Positions 16,087 through 25,900 of a stretch of 64,000 bases of DNA are shown piece after piece. The position numbers and the translations under genes are program-made. Source of the stretch: Bradyrhizobium amphicarpaeae (GTDB lineage Bacteria; Pseudomonadota; Alphaproteobacteria; Rhizobiales; Xanthobacteraceae); NCBI RefSeq assembly GCF_002266435.3, contig NZ_CP029426.2:434001-498000 (forward strand), written 5' to 3'. How positions within the stretch are numbered: position 1 is the stretch's first letter; each line of letters opens with the position of its first letter. A model generated the notes under the pieces. It was not told where the DNA came from, ran no database searches, and saw only the letters and a program-made list of their open reading frames with translations.

Positions 16087-18903
16087 ATGGATGATCTGTT
16101 GCGGGAGTTTCTGACGGAGACCAGCGAGAGCCTGGACACCGTGGACAATCAGCTGGTGAAGTTCGAGCAGGAGCCGAACAACGCCAAGATCCTGGATAAC
16201 ATCTTCCGCCTGGTCCACACCATCAAGGGCACCTGCGGCTTCCTCGGACTGCCCAGGCTCGAAGCGCTGGCCCATGCCGGCGAGACCCTGATGAGCAAAT
16301 TCCGCGACGGCATGCCGGTGACGGCGGACGCGGTGTCGCTGATTCTGGCTTCGATCGACCGGATCAAGGAGATCCTGGCCGGTCTCGAGGCGACCGAAGC
16401 CGAGCCCGAGGGCAACGACCGCGATCTGATCGACCAGCTGGAAGCGATGGTCGAGCGGGGCATGGCGGCCATGTCAGCGTCGGCGCAGCCGATCGCGTCA
16501 GGCTCGGCGCAGCCGATGCCGGCTGCTGCTGCCGCCGCTCCCGTCACGGAAGCACCGCCGCTGGTGCCGGAAGCGCCGGTCGCCGCAGCGCCTGCAAAGG
16601 AGATGACTTCGGGCACGCTGATCGACCAGACGCTGGAGCGTCCACTGCGTCCGGGCGAAGTCTCGCTCGACGATCTCGAACGTGCCTTCCGCGAGACCGC
16701 GATCGAAGCGGCGGCGGTCGTTGCTCAGACCGAGCCCGCACCGGCGGCCGAAGCGCCCGTCGCCGAGAAAGCAAAACCTGCCAAGGAGAAGGCCGCGCCG
16801 AAGAAGGCGATGGCCGAGGAGGGCGCCGGCGAGGGTGCCAGCATCGCCAACCAGTCGATCCGCGTCAACGTGGACACGCTGGAGCATCTGATGACCATGG
16901 TCTCCGAGCTGGTGCTGACCCGCAACCAGCTGCTGGAGATCTCCCGCCGCAACGAGGACACCGAGTTCAAGGTGCCGCTGCAGCGCCTGTCCAACGTCAC
17001 CGCCGAGCTGCAGGAAGGCGTCATGAAGACGCGCATGCAGCCGATCGGCAATGCCTGGCAGAAGCTGCCCCGCATCGTCCGCGACCTCTCGGGTGAACTC
17101 GGCAAGCAGATCGAACTGGAGATGCACGGCGCCGACACCGAGCTCGACCGCCAGGTGCTCGATCTGATCAAGGACCCGCTCACCCACATGGTGCGCAACT
17201 CCGCCGATCACGGCCTCGAGACCCCCGCCGAGCGCCTCGCCTCCGGCAAGGGCGAGCAGGGCACCATCCGCCTGTCCGCCTATCATGAGGGCGGCCACAT
17301 CATCATCTGCATCGCCGACAACGGCCGCGGTCTCAACACCGACAAGATCAAGGCCAAGGCGATCTCGAGCGGCCTCGCCACCGAGGCCGAGCTCGAGAAG
17401 ATGAGCGAAGCCCAGATCCACAAGTTCATCTTCGCGCCCGGCTTCTCGACCGCCGCCGCCATCACCTCGGTCTCGGGCCGCGGCGTCGGCATGGACGTGG
17501 TGCGTACCAATATCGACCAGATCGGCGGCACCATCGACATCAAGTCGGTGGCCGGCGAGGGAAGCTCGGTCACCATCAAGATCCCGCTGACGCTCGCCAT
17601 CGTCTCCGCGCTGATCGTCGAAGCCGCCGGTGATCGCTTTGCGATCCCGCAGCTCTCGGTGGTCGAGCTGGTCCGTGCCCGCGCCAACAGCGAGCACCGC
17701 ATCGAGCGCATCAAGGACACCGCGGTGCTGCGTCTGCGCAACAAGCTGCTGCCGCTGATCCATCTCAAGAAGCTCCTCAAGATCGACGACGGCGCGGCCT
17801 CCGATCCCGAGAACGGCTTCATCGTGGTGACCCAGGTCGGCAGCCAGACCTTCGGCATCGTCGTCGACGGCGTGTTCCACACCGAAGAAATCGTGGTCAA
17901 GCCGATGTCGACCAAGCTCCGTCACATCGACATGTTCTCCGGCAACACCATCCTCGGCGATGGCGCCGTGATCATGATCATCGACCCCAACGGCATCGCG
18001 AAGGCGCTCGGCGCCGCCGGCTCCTCGGCCCACGACATGGGTGACGAGAACGGCGCCCATCACATCGGCTCGGGCGAGCAGACCACCTCGCTGCTGGTGT
18101 TCCGCGCCGGCTCGTCCCAGCCCAAGGCGGTCCCGCTCGGCCTCGTCACGCGCCTGGAAGAGCTGCCCGCCGACAAGATCGAGTTCTCCAACGGCCGCTA
18201 CATGGTGCAGTATCGCGAGCAGCTGATGCCGCTCGTCGCGATGGACGGCGTCACCATCGCCAGCCAGGGCGCCCAGCCGATCCTGGTGTTCGCCGACGAC
18301 GGCCGCTCCATGGGCCTCGTCGTCGACGAGATCATCGACATCGTCGAGGAACGGCTCAACATCGAGGTCGGCGGCTCGGCTAGCGGCATCCTCGGCTCAG
18401 CCGTGATCAAGGGCCAGGCCACCGAGGTGATCGACGTCGGCCACTTCCTGCCGATGGCGTTCTCCGACTGGTTCACCCGCAAGGAGATGAAGCCGTCGCT
18501 GCACTCGCAGTCGGTGCTGCTGGTCGACGACAGTGCGTTCTTCCGCAACATGCTGGCCCCGGTGCTCAAGGCGGCAGGTTACCGCGTCCGCACTGCGCCG
18601 ACCGCGCAGGAGGGCTTAGCTGCCCTGCGCGCCCAGACCTTCGACGTGGTGCTGACCGACATCGAGATGCCCGACATGAACGGGTTCGAGTTCGCCGAGA
18701 CCATCCGCTCGGACAACAATCTGGGCTCGATGCCGATCATCGGCCTGTCGGCGCTGGTGTCGCCGGCGGCGATCGAGCGCGGCCGTCAGGCCGGCTTCCA
18801 CGACTATGTCGCCAAGTTCGACCGTCCCGGTCTGATCGCGGCGCTGAAGGAACAGACCGCGAGCGCCGCCGGCGCCTCCGATCTGAGCCGGGCGGCAGCG
18901 TAA
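16087..18903 (+). CDS. cheA: Hybrid chemotaxis histidine kinase CheA with C-terminal receiver
   Basis: CheA autophosphorylates and passes phosphate to CheY-type receivers. The 938 residues contain an Hpt domain (phospho-His44 in LVHTIKGTCGF), an Ala/Pro-rich linker (about 135-255), the dimerisation domain (about 258-320), an ATPase with HMVRNSADHGLETP, NGRGLNTDK and GRGVGMDVV, two CheW-like segments (about 500-640 and 665-790), and a receiver (about 805-925, VLLVDDSAFFR, VVLTDIEMPDMNG). The fused receiver and second CheW-like part suggest a non-enteric array. It is first in the operon with cheW, cheY, cheR and a PilZ-like gene. Confidence 0.93.
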   Translation: MDDLLREFLTETSESLDTVDNQLVKFEQEPNNAKILDNIFRLVHTIKGTCGFLGLPRLEALAHAGETLMSKFRDGMPVTADAVSLILASIDRIKEILAGLEATEAEPEGNDRDLIDQLEAMVERGMAAMSASAQPIASGSAQPMPAAAAAAPVTEAPPLVPEAPVAAAPAKEMTSGTLIDQTLERPLRPGEVSLDDLERAFRETAIEAAAVVAQTEPAPAAEAPVAEKAKPAKEKAAPKKAMAEEGAGEGASIANQSIRVNVDTLEHLMTMVSELVLTRNQLLEISRRNEDTEFKVPLQRLSNVTAELQEGVMKTRMQPIGNAWQKLPRIVRDLSGELGKQIELEMHGADTELDRQVLDLIKDPLTHMVRNSADHGLETPAERLASGKGEQGTIRLSAYHEGGHIIICIADNGRGLNTDKIKAKAISSGLATEAELEKMSEAQIHKFIFAPGFSTAAAITSVSGRGVGMDVVRTNIDQIGGTIDIKSVAGEGSSVTIKIPLTLAIVSALIVEAAGDRFAIPQLSVVELVRARANSEHRIERIKDTAVLRLRNKLLPLIHLKKLLKIDDGAASDPENGFIVVTQVGSQTFGIVVDGVFHTEEIVVKPMSTKLRHIDMFSGNTILGDGAVIMIIDPNGIAKALGAAGSSAHDMGDENGAHHIGSGEQTTSLLVFRAGSSQPKAVPLGLVTRLEELPADKIEFSNGRYMVQYREQLMPLVAMDGVTIASQGAQPILVFADDGRSMGLVVDEIIDIVEERLNIEVGGSASGILGSAVIKGQATEVIDVGHFLPMAFSDWFTRKEMKPSLHSQSVLLVDDSAFFRNMLAPVLKAAGYRVRTAPTAQEGLAALRAQTFDVVLTDIEMPDMNGFEFAETIRSDNNLGSMPIIGLSALVSPAAIERGRQAGFHDYVAKFDRPGLIAALKEQTASAAGASDLSRAAA

Positions 18904-18928
18904 CGGACAGGATCAGGAGACACCCAAC

Positions 18929-19408
18929 ATGACCAGCAAGAGCAAGACCCAATCCGCCGAAGGCGCCATGGTCGAATACGTCACCGCGATGATCGGCGGC
19001 CAGCTGTTCGGCCTGCCGATCTCCCGCGTCCAGGACGTGTTCATGCCCGAACGCGTCACCCGCGTTCCCTTGTCCTCGCGCGAGATCGCGGGCGTGCTGA
19101 ACCTGCGCGGCCGCATCGTCACCGTGGTCGACATGCGCGCCCGTCTCGGCCTGCCGCAGCCCGAGGACGGCAAGGTGCCGATGGCGGTCGGCGTCGATTT
19201 GCGCGGCGAATCCTACGGCCTGCTGATCGACCAGATCGGCGAAGTGCTGCGCCTGCCCGAGGCCGGCATGGAGGAAAACCCCGTCAACCTCGACCCCCGC
19301 ATGGCCAAGCTCGCCGGCGGCGTCCACCGTCTCGACGGCCAGCTCATGGTCGTCCTCGACGTCGACCGCGTCCTCGAGCTCGAAACCAGAGTGCAAATGG
19401 CTGCGTAA
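18929..19408 (+). CDS. cheW: Chemotaxis coupling protein CheW
   Basis: CheW links receptors to CheA. The 159-residue single CheW domain shows the usual features: YVTAMIGGQLFGLPISRVQ, GVLNLRGRIVTVVDMR and YGLLIDQIGEVLRL. AGGAG lies 10 nt before ATG 18929, 25 bp after cheA. No methyl-accepting receptor gene is present in the window, so this coupling protein serves receptors encoded elsewhere. Confidence 0.93.
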   Translation: MTSKSKTQSAEGAMVEYVTAMIGGQLFGLPISRVQDVFMPERVTRVPLSSREIAGVLNLRGRIVTVVDMRARLGLPQPEDGKVPMAVGVDLRGESYGLLIDQIGEVLRLPEAGMEENPVNLDPRMAKLAGGVHRLDGQLMVVLDVDRVLELETRVQMAA

Positions 19409-19444
19409 ACTGACACCAACGAAAGCCGAAGTCGGAGAGGAAAA

Positions 19445-19834
19445 ATGAAGACTTGTTTGGTTGTTGACGATTCCAGCATCGTCCGGAAAGTCGCCCGCCG
19501 GATCGTCGAGGCGCTCGGCTTCCAGGTGATCGAAGCTGAAGATGGCGTCGAGGCTCTGGTCCACTGCAAGAAGGCGATGCCGGAAGCCATCCTGCTCGAC
19601 TGGAACATGCCCGTCATGGACGGTTTCCAGTTTCTCGGCACGCTGCGCCGCATGCCCGGCGGCGACGAGCCCATGGTCGTGTTCTGCACCACGGAAACCG
19701 GCATCGATCACATCACGAAGGCAATGGGTGGTGGTGCCAACGAGTACATCATGAAGCCCTTCGACAAGGACATCGTGATGGCGAAATTCCAGGAAGTCGG
19801 TCTGATCGCGCTGGACGAACAAACCGCCGCTTGA
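19445..19834 (+). CDS. cheY: CheY-like response regulator
   Basis: This is a single receiver of 129 residues with the acidic pair in CLVVDDSSIVRK, the phospho-acceptor Asp in AILLDWNMPVMDG, Thr in FCTTETG and Lys in IMKPFDKD. It is probably the main phosphate receiver of the CheA encoded two genes upstream. A GGAGAGG site precedes ATG 19445. Without flagellar genes nearby, the output could be motility or another behaviour. Confidence 0.92.
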   Translation: MKTCLVVDDSSIVRKVARRIVEALGFQVIEAEDGVEALVHCKKAMPEAILLDWNMPVMDGFQFLGTLRRMPGGDEPMVVFCTTETGIDHITKAMGGGANEYIMKPFDKDIVMAKFQEVGLIALDEQTAA

Positions 19835-19864
19835 GACGCCTTCGTTAACTTCAAGAGGTCTTCC

Positions 19865-20743
19865 GTGAATCCGACCGAGTATGAGTATCTGCGTAAGTTC
19901 TTGAAGGACAATTCCGGTCTCGACCTGTCCGCAGACAAGCAATATCTGATCGAAAGCCGCCTGCTGCCGCTGGCCCGCAAGGCCGGGCTCTCCGGCATCG
20001 GCGAACTCGTGCAGAAGCTGCAAGGCGGCGCGCGCACGGTCATCACCGACGTGGTCGAAGCCATGACCACCAACGAGACCTTCTTCTTCCGCGACAAGGT
20101 CCCGTTCGATCATTTCCGCGACCACATCATGCCGGAGATCATCAAGGCACGGGCAGCCAAACGCAGCATCCGGATCTGGTGCGCCGCCGGCTCGACCGGG
20201 CAGGAGCCCTATTCGCTGGCGATGTGCCTGAAGGACATGGGTGCGGCCCTCACCGGCTGGCGCATCGAGATCATCGCGACCGATCTGTCGCAGGAGGTGC
20301 TGGAGAAGGCCAAGTCCGGCATCTACAGCCAGTTCGAGGTCCAGCGCGGCCTGCCGATCCAGATGCTGATGAAATATTTCAAGCAGACCGGCGAGACCTG
20401 GCAGGTCAATCCCGAATTGCGGGCAATGATCCAGCACCGGCAGCTCAACCTGCTGCACGATTTCGCGCAGCTCGGCACCTTCGACGTCATCTTCTGCCGC
20501 AACGTGCTGATCTATTTCGACCAGGACACCAAGATCAACATCTTCAACCGGCTGGCGCGCCAGATCGAGCCCGACGGCTTCCTGGTGCTGGGCGCGGCCG
20601 AAACCGTGGTCGGCCTGACCGATACGTTCCGGCCGATTCCGGAGCGGCGCGGCCTCTACAAGCCGAACGATCCGCGTGCCGCAGCCTCCAAGCCAGCCCT
20701 CGCCGGCGCGGCGCCGCGACTGGCGGTCATGGCAGGGCGATAG
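19865..20743 (+). CDS. cheR: Chemotaxis protein methyltransferase CheR
   Basis: CheR methylates receptor glutamates using S-adenosylmethionine. It has the helical N-terminal domain (about 1-75), the SAM pocket IWCAAGSTGQEPYSLAM, and CRNVLIYFDQ near residue 215. The GTG start at 19865 has AGAGG 6 nt upstream. No cheB methylesterase gene follows, so if this enzyme is active the opposing activity must come from elsewhere. It is 2 bp from the PilZ-like gene. Confidence 0.92.
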   Translation: MNPTEYEYLRKFLKDNSGLDLSADKQYLIESRLLPLARKAGLSGIGELVQKLQGGARTVITDVVEAMTTNETFFFRDKVPFDHFRDHIMPEIIKARAAKRSIRIWCAAGSTGQEPYSLAMCLKDMGAALTGWRIEIIATDLSQEVLEKAKSGIYSQFEVQRGLPIQMLMKYFKQTGETWQVNPELRAMIQHRQLNLLHDFAQLGTFDVIFCRNVLIYFDQDTKINIFNRLARQIEPDGFLVLGAAETVVGLTDTFRPIPERRGLYKPNDPRAAASKPALAGAAPRLAVMAGR

Positions 20744-20745
20744 AG

Positions 20746-21063
20746 ATGGCCGAGGATGGCAAGGGTACGGAGCGCGTGACTTTCAGTCGCGGCTATGATG
20801 TCTGCATCATGGCCATCGACGGCACCTGGCGCCGCGACTGCAAGCTCAACGCGATCTCCGATACCGACGCCATCCTCACGGTGGAAGGCTCGATCCAGGG
20901 GTTGAACCTGAAGGAGTTCTTCCTGCTGTTGTCGTCCACGGGCCTCGCCTACCGCCGCTGCGAGCTGGTCCGCGTCAACGGCGCCGAAATGGACATCCAG
21001 TTCCTGCGCGGCAAGAACCGGAAGAAGCGCGGGGCGGCCGGCGGCCGTGACGAAGCGGCCTGA
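20746..21063 (+). CDS. PilZ-like domain protein at the end of the chemotaxis operon
   Basis: This 105-residue protein resembles small alphaproteobacterial PilZ proteins: ERVTFSRGYDVCIMAIDG, then WRRDCKLNAISDTDAILTVEG. The canonical RxxxR and D/NxSxxG c-di-GMP motifs are not well kept (NAISDTDA in place of the second), so ligand binding is doubtful. The C-terminus is Lys/Arg/Gly-rich. ATG 20746 starts 2 bp after the cheR stop, so it is probably cotranslated with it and may link c-di-GMP status to the Che array. Confidence 0.7.
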   Translation: MAEDGKGTERVTFSRGYDVCIMAIDGTWRRDCKLNAISDTDAILTVEGSIQGLNLKEFFLLLSSTGLAYRRCELVRVNGAEMDIQFLRGKNRKKRGAAGGRDEAA

Positions 21064-21194
21064 TCCGCTCGCGTCCTTTCCGATCCGTTGCTTCACATTT
21101 TCTGAAAACATCCGAATGAATTCGCGACAGCGGCTTTACGCGGCCTAAGCGCGAACCGTGTATCCTTTGATGATCCCAATCTCAGGATACTGAA

Positions 21195-21698
21195 ATGCCC
21201 AGAAGTTCTCTTTCCCCCATCTCCTCGAACCTGCCCGACGGCGCCGAGCGGCGCGCGCTTCAGCTCCTGGTGGTCGATGACGACGCCACGCAGCGCAGCC
21301 TGATCACGGTCGCCGCCAAGCAGGCCGGCCACGAAGTCACCGTGGCGCCCTCCGTGGCGGATGCGATCGAGAAGCTCCGCGCCACGCGCTTCGACTGCGT
21401 GACGCTCGATCTCGTGCTGGAGGATGGCGACGGCATCGACGTGCTGCGCGAGATGGCGGCGGCAAAGTTCGGTGGCGCCGTGATCGTCATCAGCGGCATG
21501 GACGGCAAGCGCCGCAGCGCCGCGCGCAGCTTCGCGCGGTCCGTCGGGATCGAGCTCCAGAGCCTGCCGAAGCCGCTCGACCTCGCGGCCTTGCGCATCA
21601 GCCTCGCCAATCTCGGCAAGACTGCGATGGGGCTTCCTGCGATCCACACGTGGGGCGGCGTCGCCACCGACGCGATCGTGGAACGGCACCGCGCGTGA
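21195..21698 (+). CDS. Stand-alone receiver domain protein
   Basis: A single receiver (about 20-145) has QLLVVDDDATQRS, phospho-acceptor Asp in VTLDLVLEDGDG, Ser in IVISGMDG and Lys in LPKPLDL. There is no effector domain. AGGA lies 7 nt before ATG 21195. A 131-bp gap after the PilZ-like gene leaves room for a separate promoter. It converges on a short hypothetical gene across a strong hairpin. Confidence 0.87.
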   Translation: MPRSSLSPISSNLPDGAERRALQLLVVDDDATQRSLITVAAKQAGHEVTVAPSVADAIEKLRATRFDCVTLDLVLEDGDGIDVLREMAAAKFGGAVIVISGMDGKRRSAARSFARSVGIELQSLPKPLDLAALRISLANLGKTAMGLPAIHTWGGVATDAIVERHRA

Positions 21699-21716
21699 GG
21701 CTTGCGGAGCTGCCAT

Positions 21717-21751
21717 GCGATCGGGCGCGGCTGCTGCGCCGCGCCGATCGC
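21717..21751. terminator. Bidirectional terminator hairpin
   Basis: GCGATCGGGCGCGGC (21717-21731) pairs with GCCGCGCCGATCGC (21738-21751) with one bulged G and a 6-nt loop. It lies between the convergent genes ending at 21698 and 21755. It is very GC-rich without a T run. Confidence 0.6.
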
Positions 21752-21754
21752 GCT

Positions 21755-22054
21755 CTATGCCGCGTTGCCGAATTCCGATAGCGATTGCAAGGCGTGGCCA
21801 AGCTCCGCCCGGCAGGCATTGAGGGCGGCGCTCGCCGTCGCATAACGCGGCGTGACATCGTCCAGCACGAAAATATCGGTGGAACCCGCGCTATCGCGTA
21901 CGGGCTCGACGCCTTCCGGTTTCATCGCCGCGTCGATCAGACGCACACTGATGTCGATGCGCGCGATCAACGAGCGAAGTTCGGCTGCGATCAACTGACG
22001 GCTGTCGGCGTCGGCCATCGCGGCGAGCGGGGGTGTGCCTGCGTAATTTAGCAT
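21755..22054 (-). CDS. Small hypothetical protein, 99 aa
   Basis: The protein is an unrecognised helix-rich soluble polypeptide. It contains LIAAELRSLIARIDISVRLI and, near the C-terminus, ALNACRAELGHALQ, which look amphipathic. ATG 22054 is preceded by GGAG at 8 nt. An upstream in-frame start at 22084 lacks support. It is divergent from the FixJ-type regulator at 22195, sharing a 140-bp promoter region, so it may be part of that regulon. No function is proposed. Confidence 0.6.
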   Translation of the reverse strand: MLNYAGTPPLAAMADADSRQLIAAELRSLIARIDISVRLIDAAMKPEGVEPVRDSAGSTDIFVLDDVTPRYATASAALNACRAELGHALQSLSEFGNAA

Positions 22055-22194
22055 GGATATTCTCCGTCCCCCGCAATAAGGCACCTCGTCGCTACTTGTG
22101 CGTTAAGTCCATGTCCCGTACAAATACGGGTGGGCCGAATCCGCGCCGAACGCCATAACGGGAGGCGCGGACGCGAGTCCTTCATGCCAACTGG

Positions 22195-22839
22195 ATGTGG
22201 CACATGGCCGAACAAAGCTCTCGCGGTGAAATCTTCGTGGTCGACGACGACCCTGCCGTTCGCGACACCCTGTCGATGGTGTTGAAAGCGGCGGGCTATG
22301 AGGTGATCTGTTTTGCGGACGGCGCAGCGCTGCTCTCCGTCGCGCGAAACCGCACACCGGCTGCGATCCTGCTCGACGTGCACATTCCCGGCAAGTCGGG
22401 CCTCGACATTCTCAACGAGCTGCAGGGCGAGGACTATCCGGCGCCGATCTTCATGATCTCCGGACAGGGCGACATCGCGATGGCGGTTGGCGCGATCAAG
22501 AGCGGCGCGCTCGACTTCATCGAGAAGCCGTTCCGCGGCAGCGAGATCGTCGGCCGGCTCGACGAGGCGATCGGCGCCTATGCACGCAGGCAGGCGGAGA
22601 ACGCCTCGCCGAAATTCAGCTCGCTGCATTTCCCCGGACGCGAGCCGCTGACGCGCAGGGAGCGCGAGGTGCTCGAGCAGTTCGCCACCGGTGCGTCCAA
22701 CAAGGAAGCCGGCCGCACCCTCGGCATCAGCCCGCGCACCATCGAGGATCACCGCGCCAACATCATGAAGAAGCTCGGTGCGCGCAACGCTGCCGATCTG
22801 ATCCGCATCGTGATGACGGCGGCGCAGCGCGCGTCGTAA
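22195..22839 (+). CDS. FixJ/NarL-type response regulator
   Basis: The receiver (about 10-125) has FVVDDDPAVRD, phospho-acceptor Asp in ILLDVHIPGKSG, MISGQG and FIEKPF. The LuxR helix-turn-helix (about 148-210) has LTRREREVLEQFATGASN and ISPRTIEDHRANIMKKLGARN. This is the architecture of FixJ. No cognate kinase lies directly beside it; the nearest is the hybrid kinase at 22931-26524, convergent with it. ATG 22204 is an alternative start. Confidence 0.88.
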   Translation: MWHMAEQSSRGEIFVVDDDPAVRDTLSMVLKAAGYEVICFADGAALLSVARNRTPAAILLDVHIPGKSGLDILNELQGEDYPAPIFMISGQGDIAMAVGAIKSGALDFIEKPFRGSEIVGRLDEAIGAYARRQAENASPKFSSLHFPGREPLTRREREVLEQFATGASNKEAGRTLGISPRTIEDHRANIMKKLGARNAADLIRIVMTAAQRAS

Positions 22840-22849
22840 GAAGCTCTTG

Positions 22850-22923
22850 TAGCCCGGGTGAGCGAAGCGACACCCGGGACCGATGCTGCGAAGTCCCGGA
22901 TATCGCTTCGCTCATCCGGGCTA
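22850..22923. repeat. Intergenic palindromic repeat, family A (GAGCGAAGCGA type)
   Basis: The left arm TAGCCCGGGTGAGCGAAGCG mirrors the right arm CGCTTCGCTCATCCGGGCTA across a short spacer, in which CACCCGGGAC and GTCCCGGATA pair further. It lies between convergent genes and can fold as a long hairpin, probably ending both transcripts. A second member of the family is at 34851-34925. Confidence 0.75.
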
Positions 22924-22930
22924 CGCGGCT

Positions 22931-25900
22931 TCAAGCGCTCAGCGCCTTCCGGATGATCCGCGCGAGATCCGATTTGCGGTAGGGCTTGGCCAGCAGCGTC
23001 ACACCGGAATCCAGCCGGCCGTGATGGATGATCGCGTTCTCGGTATAGCCCGACGTATAGACCACCCTGAGATCGGGCCGCGTCTTCATCAACTCGTCGG
23101 CGAGCTGCCGTCCGTTCATCTTGCCGGGCATGATGACGTCGGTGAACAGCAGGTCGAACGGCTTGCCGGCGGCGACGATCGCCAGCGCCTCCGCCGCGTT
23201 CGCGGCCTGCAGGGTAACGTAACCCAGCGAGTGCAGCTGCGCCAGCACGTAGTCGCGCACCAGCCGGTCGTCCTCGACCACCAGGATCGTCTCGTGTCCG
23301 CCCTCGATCGTCGCTGGTGTCACGCCCTCGCCGACGGCTGTCGGCGTCTTGCCGGGCGGCAGGTACATCTTGATCGTGCTGCCGTGGCCTTCCTCGCTGT
23401 AGATCTTGATATGGCCCGCCGACTGCTTGATGAAGCCGTAGACCATCGACAGCCCGAGTCCGGTGCCCTTGCCCGGTCCCTTCGAGGTGAAGAAGGGGTC
23501 GAACACCCGGGTCAGCAGGTTGGCGGGGATCCCGGTGCCGGTGTCGCTCACGGCGATCAGCACGTAACGGCCGGGGCGGATGTCGTTGCCGCTGGCATAG
23601 ACCTCGTCGAGATAGGCGGCGCCGGTCTCCACGATCAGCTTGCCGCCCCCGGGCATGGCGTCGCGGGCATTGAGCGCGAGGTTGAGGATCGCGGTGGTGA
23701 GCTGGTTGGGATCGACGATCGCGACGCAACTCTCCTCCTCGAACACCGATTCGATCTGGATCTGCTCGCCCAGCGTCGGTCGCAACAGTCTCGCGGTGTC
23801 GATGATCAGCGAGTTGACGTCGATTTCGCGCGGCTGAAGCGGCTGCTTGCGCGCGAAGGCGAGCAAATGCTGGGTCAGTTCGGCGCCCCGCGCGGCGGCC
23901 TCGTCGATCATCTTCGTGATTGCCGCAAGCTGCGGCTCCTTCTCGACGGCCTCCGCGAGGATCTCGATCGTGCCGGTGATGACGGTGAGGATGTTGTTGA
24001 AATCGTGCGCCACGCCGCCGGTGAGCTGGCCGATCGCCTCCATCTTCTCGGCATGGCGGATGCGCTCCTCCGCGGCGATCTTGTCGGTGAGGTCGCGGTA
24101 AAACACGTTGAACAGCAGGCCTTCGCGGCGCCTCAGTGCGGTCACGCTGACCTCGGCCTTGAATTCCTTGCCGTCGCGGCGGAGGCACATCAGCTCGCGG
24201 CGGCGGTTCAGTGTCCTGTCGTCCTCGTTCGCCATGAAATCTTTCAGGCCTGCCCTGACCCTCTCGCGTTCGCTCTCGGCCACGATGAGGTCGATCGTAT
24301 TCTTGCCGAGCACTTCGTCGCGCCGCCAGCCGAACAGCTGCTCGGCCTGCGAGTTCCAGTTCAGGATGCTGCTGGTCTCGTCGGTCTGGATGAAGGCGTC
24401 GAGCGAAGTCTCGACGATGTTGCGGGCGAGCCGCTCGCTCTCACGCAGCGATTCCTGCGCGAGCCGCGCCTCCGTCATGTCGCGCCCGACGAAGAAGTAG
24501 CGTTGCGCCTGCTCGGACCAGCTGCCGAGCCAGGACAGCCAGACCTCGTGTCCATTGCAGTGGAAGCAGCGCGTGTCGGCGATCTTGATGCGCTCGCCGC
24601 GGTGCAGCGCGCGCATCTCGGCGCGGGAGTGCTCCAGATGATCGGGATGAATGAAGTCGGCGCCGCTGCGGCCGATCATCTCATCCGGCCGGTAGCCGAG
24701 AATGGTCTCGCTGCTCGGGCTGATCTGCGCGATGCGGCCTTTCGCGTCCATGACCATGATCAGGTCCTGCGACGTCTCGAAGATCTGTCGCCGCTCCTCG
24801 AGCTGGTGCTGGAGCTGCCGCTCGGCCCTGCGCGCCCCGGTGAGGCTGTGCGCGGTCCCGGAGACGCCGATGATCTCGCCGGCCGGCCCCCTGATCGGCG
24901 AGAGGCTGAGTGAGATCTCGACGGACGTGCCGTCCTTGCGCAGGCGCACCGTTTCGAACCGTTCGATCGGCTCGCCCCGGGCGATCCGGGCCAGATAGTC
25001 CTTGCCATGCCCGCGTCGATCGGGCGGGATGATGATCGATGTCGGCTTGCCGATCGCCTCATCCGCCGAATAGCCGTACAGACGCTCGGCGGCCGGATTC
25101 CAGCCGGTGATGACGGTGTCGAGCGTCTGCATCACGATCGCGTCGTCGGATGATTCGACGGCGGCGCTGAACAGGTGGTCGCGCGCGGCATGATGGCTTC
25201 GTGCGGCCTCGGTGCGGCGATGCTCCCGGACCTCGTGCTCGAGAGCTGCTGTCTTCGCCCGCATCTCCTCGACCATCTGGGCGAAAGCGCGCGCCAGCAC
25301 GCCCGTCTCGCCGCCGGCATCGACGGGGATGTCCGCTTGCCGACCGCGGCCGATCGCCTCCACGGCCGCGGTCAGGCGACCGATCGGACGGGTCAATGAG
25401 CGCGCCAACAGCACGGCGAGCAATGCTGCAGCGAGGATGGCCAGCAGACCGACCAGCACGGAGGTCTTTTGGATGGCGGCCGGCACCCGGCCGAACACGG
25501 CCGGGGGAACGGTCATGATGACGGCGATCCATTCCTTGCCGGCCAGCAGCGCCGGCGCGATCGCCGCGCCGTTCGGCCGGCCCGCCCCGTCGGTCATGAG
25601 CCGCGTCGATACGTCCGACGTGCCGACCAAGCCTGCGAAGAACGGAAAATCATTGCGCCAGTTGGTGGGGCGGCCATGCGACGAGCCGAATTCTCGCGTG
25701 CGATCGGGATGAACGAGATAATCGCCGCGCGAATTGACGACATAAATCTCGCCACCCGAGCCCGCCGTCCCGCGCACGTGGTCCAGGGCCGGGCGCATGT
25801 CGATATTGGCGATGATGATGCCGAACGGCTTGCCATCCGGTGTGAACAGCGGCATCGCGACCCGCAGCGTCGGAACGTGCAACGCCGTAGTGCCCCCCTG

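Noticed and set aside
22850..22923. Possible CRISPR-like repeats
   Set aside because: The intergenic repeats are single long palindromes, not regularly spaced short direct repeats with spacers. No cas genes are seen.
22883..24913. Long plus-strand frame over the hybrid kinase
   Set aside because: Antisense shadow of the kinase ATPase and receiver region; no recognisable domain.
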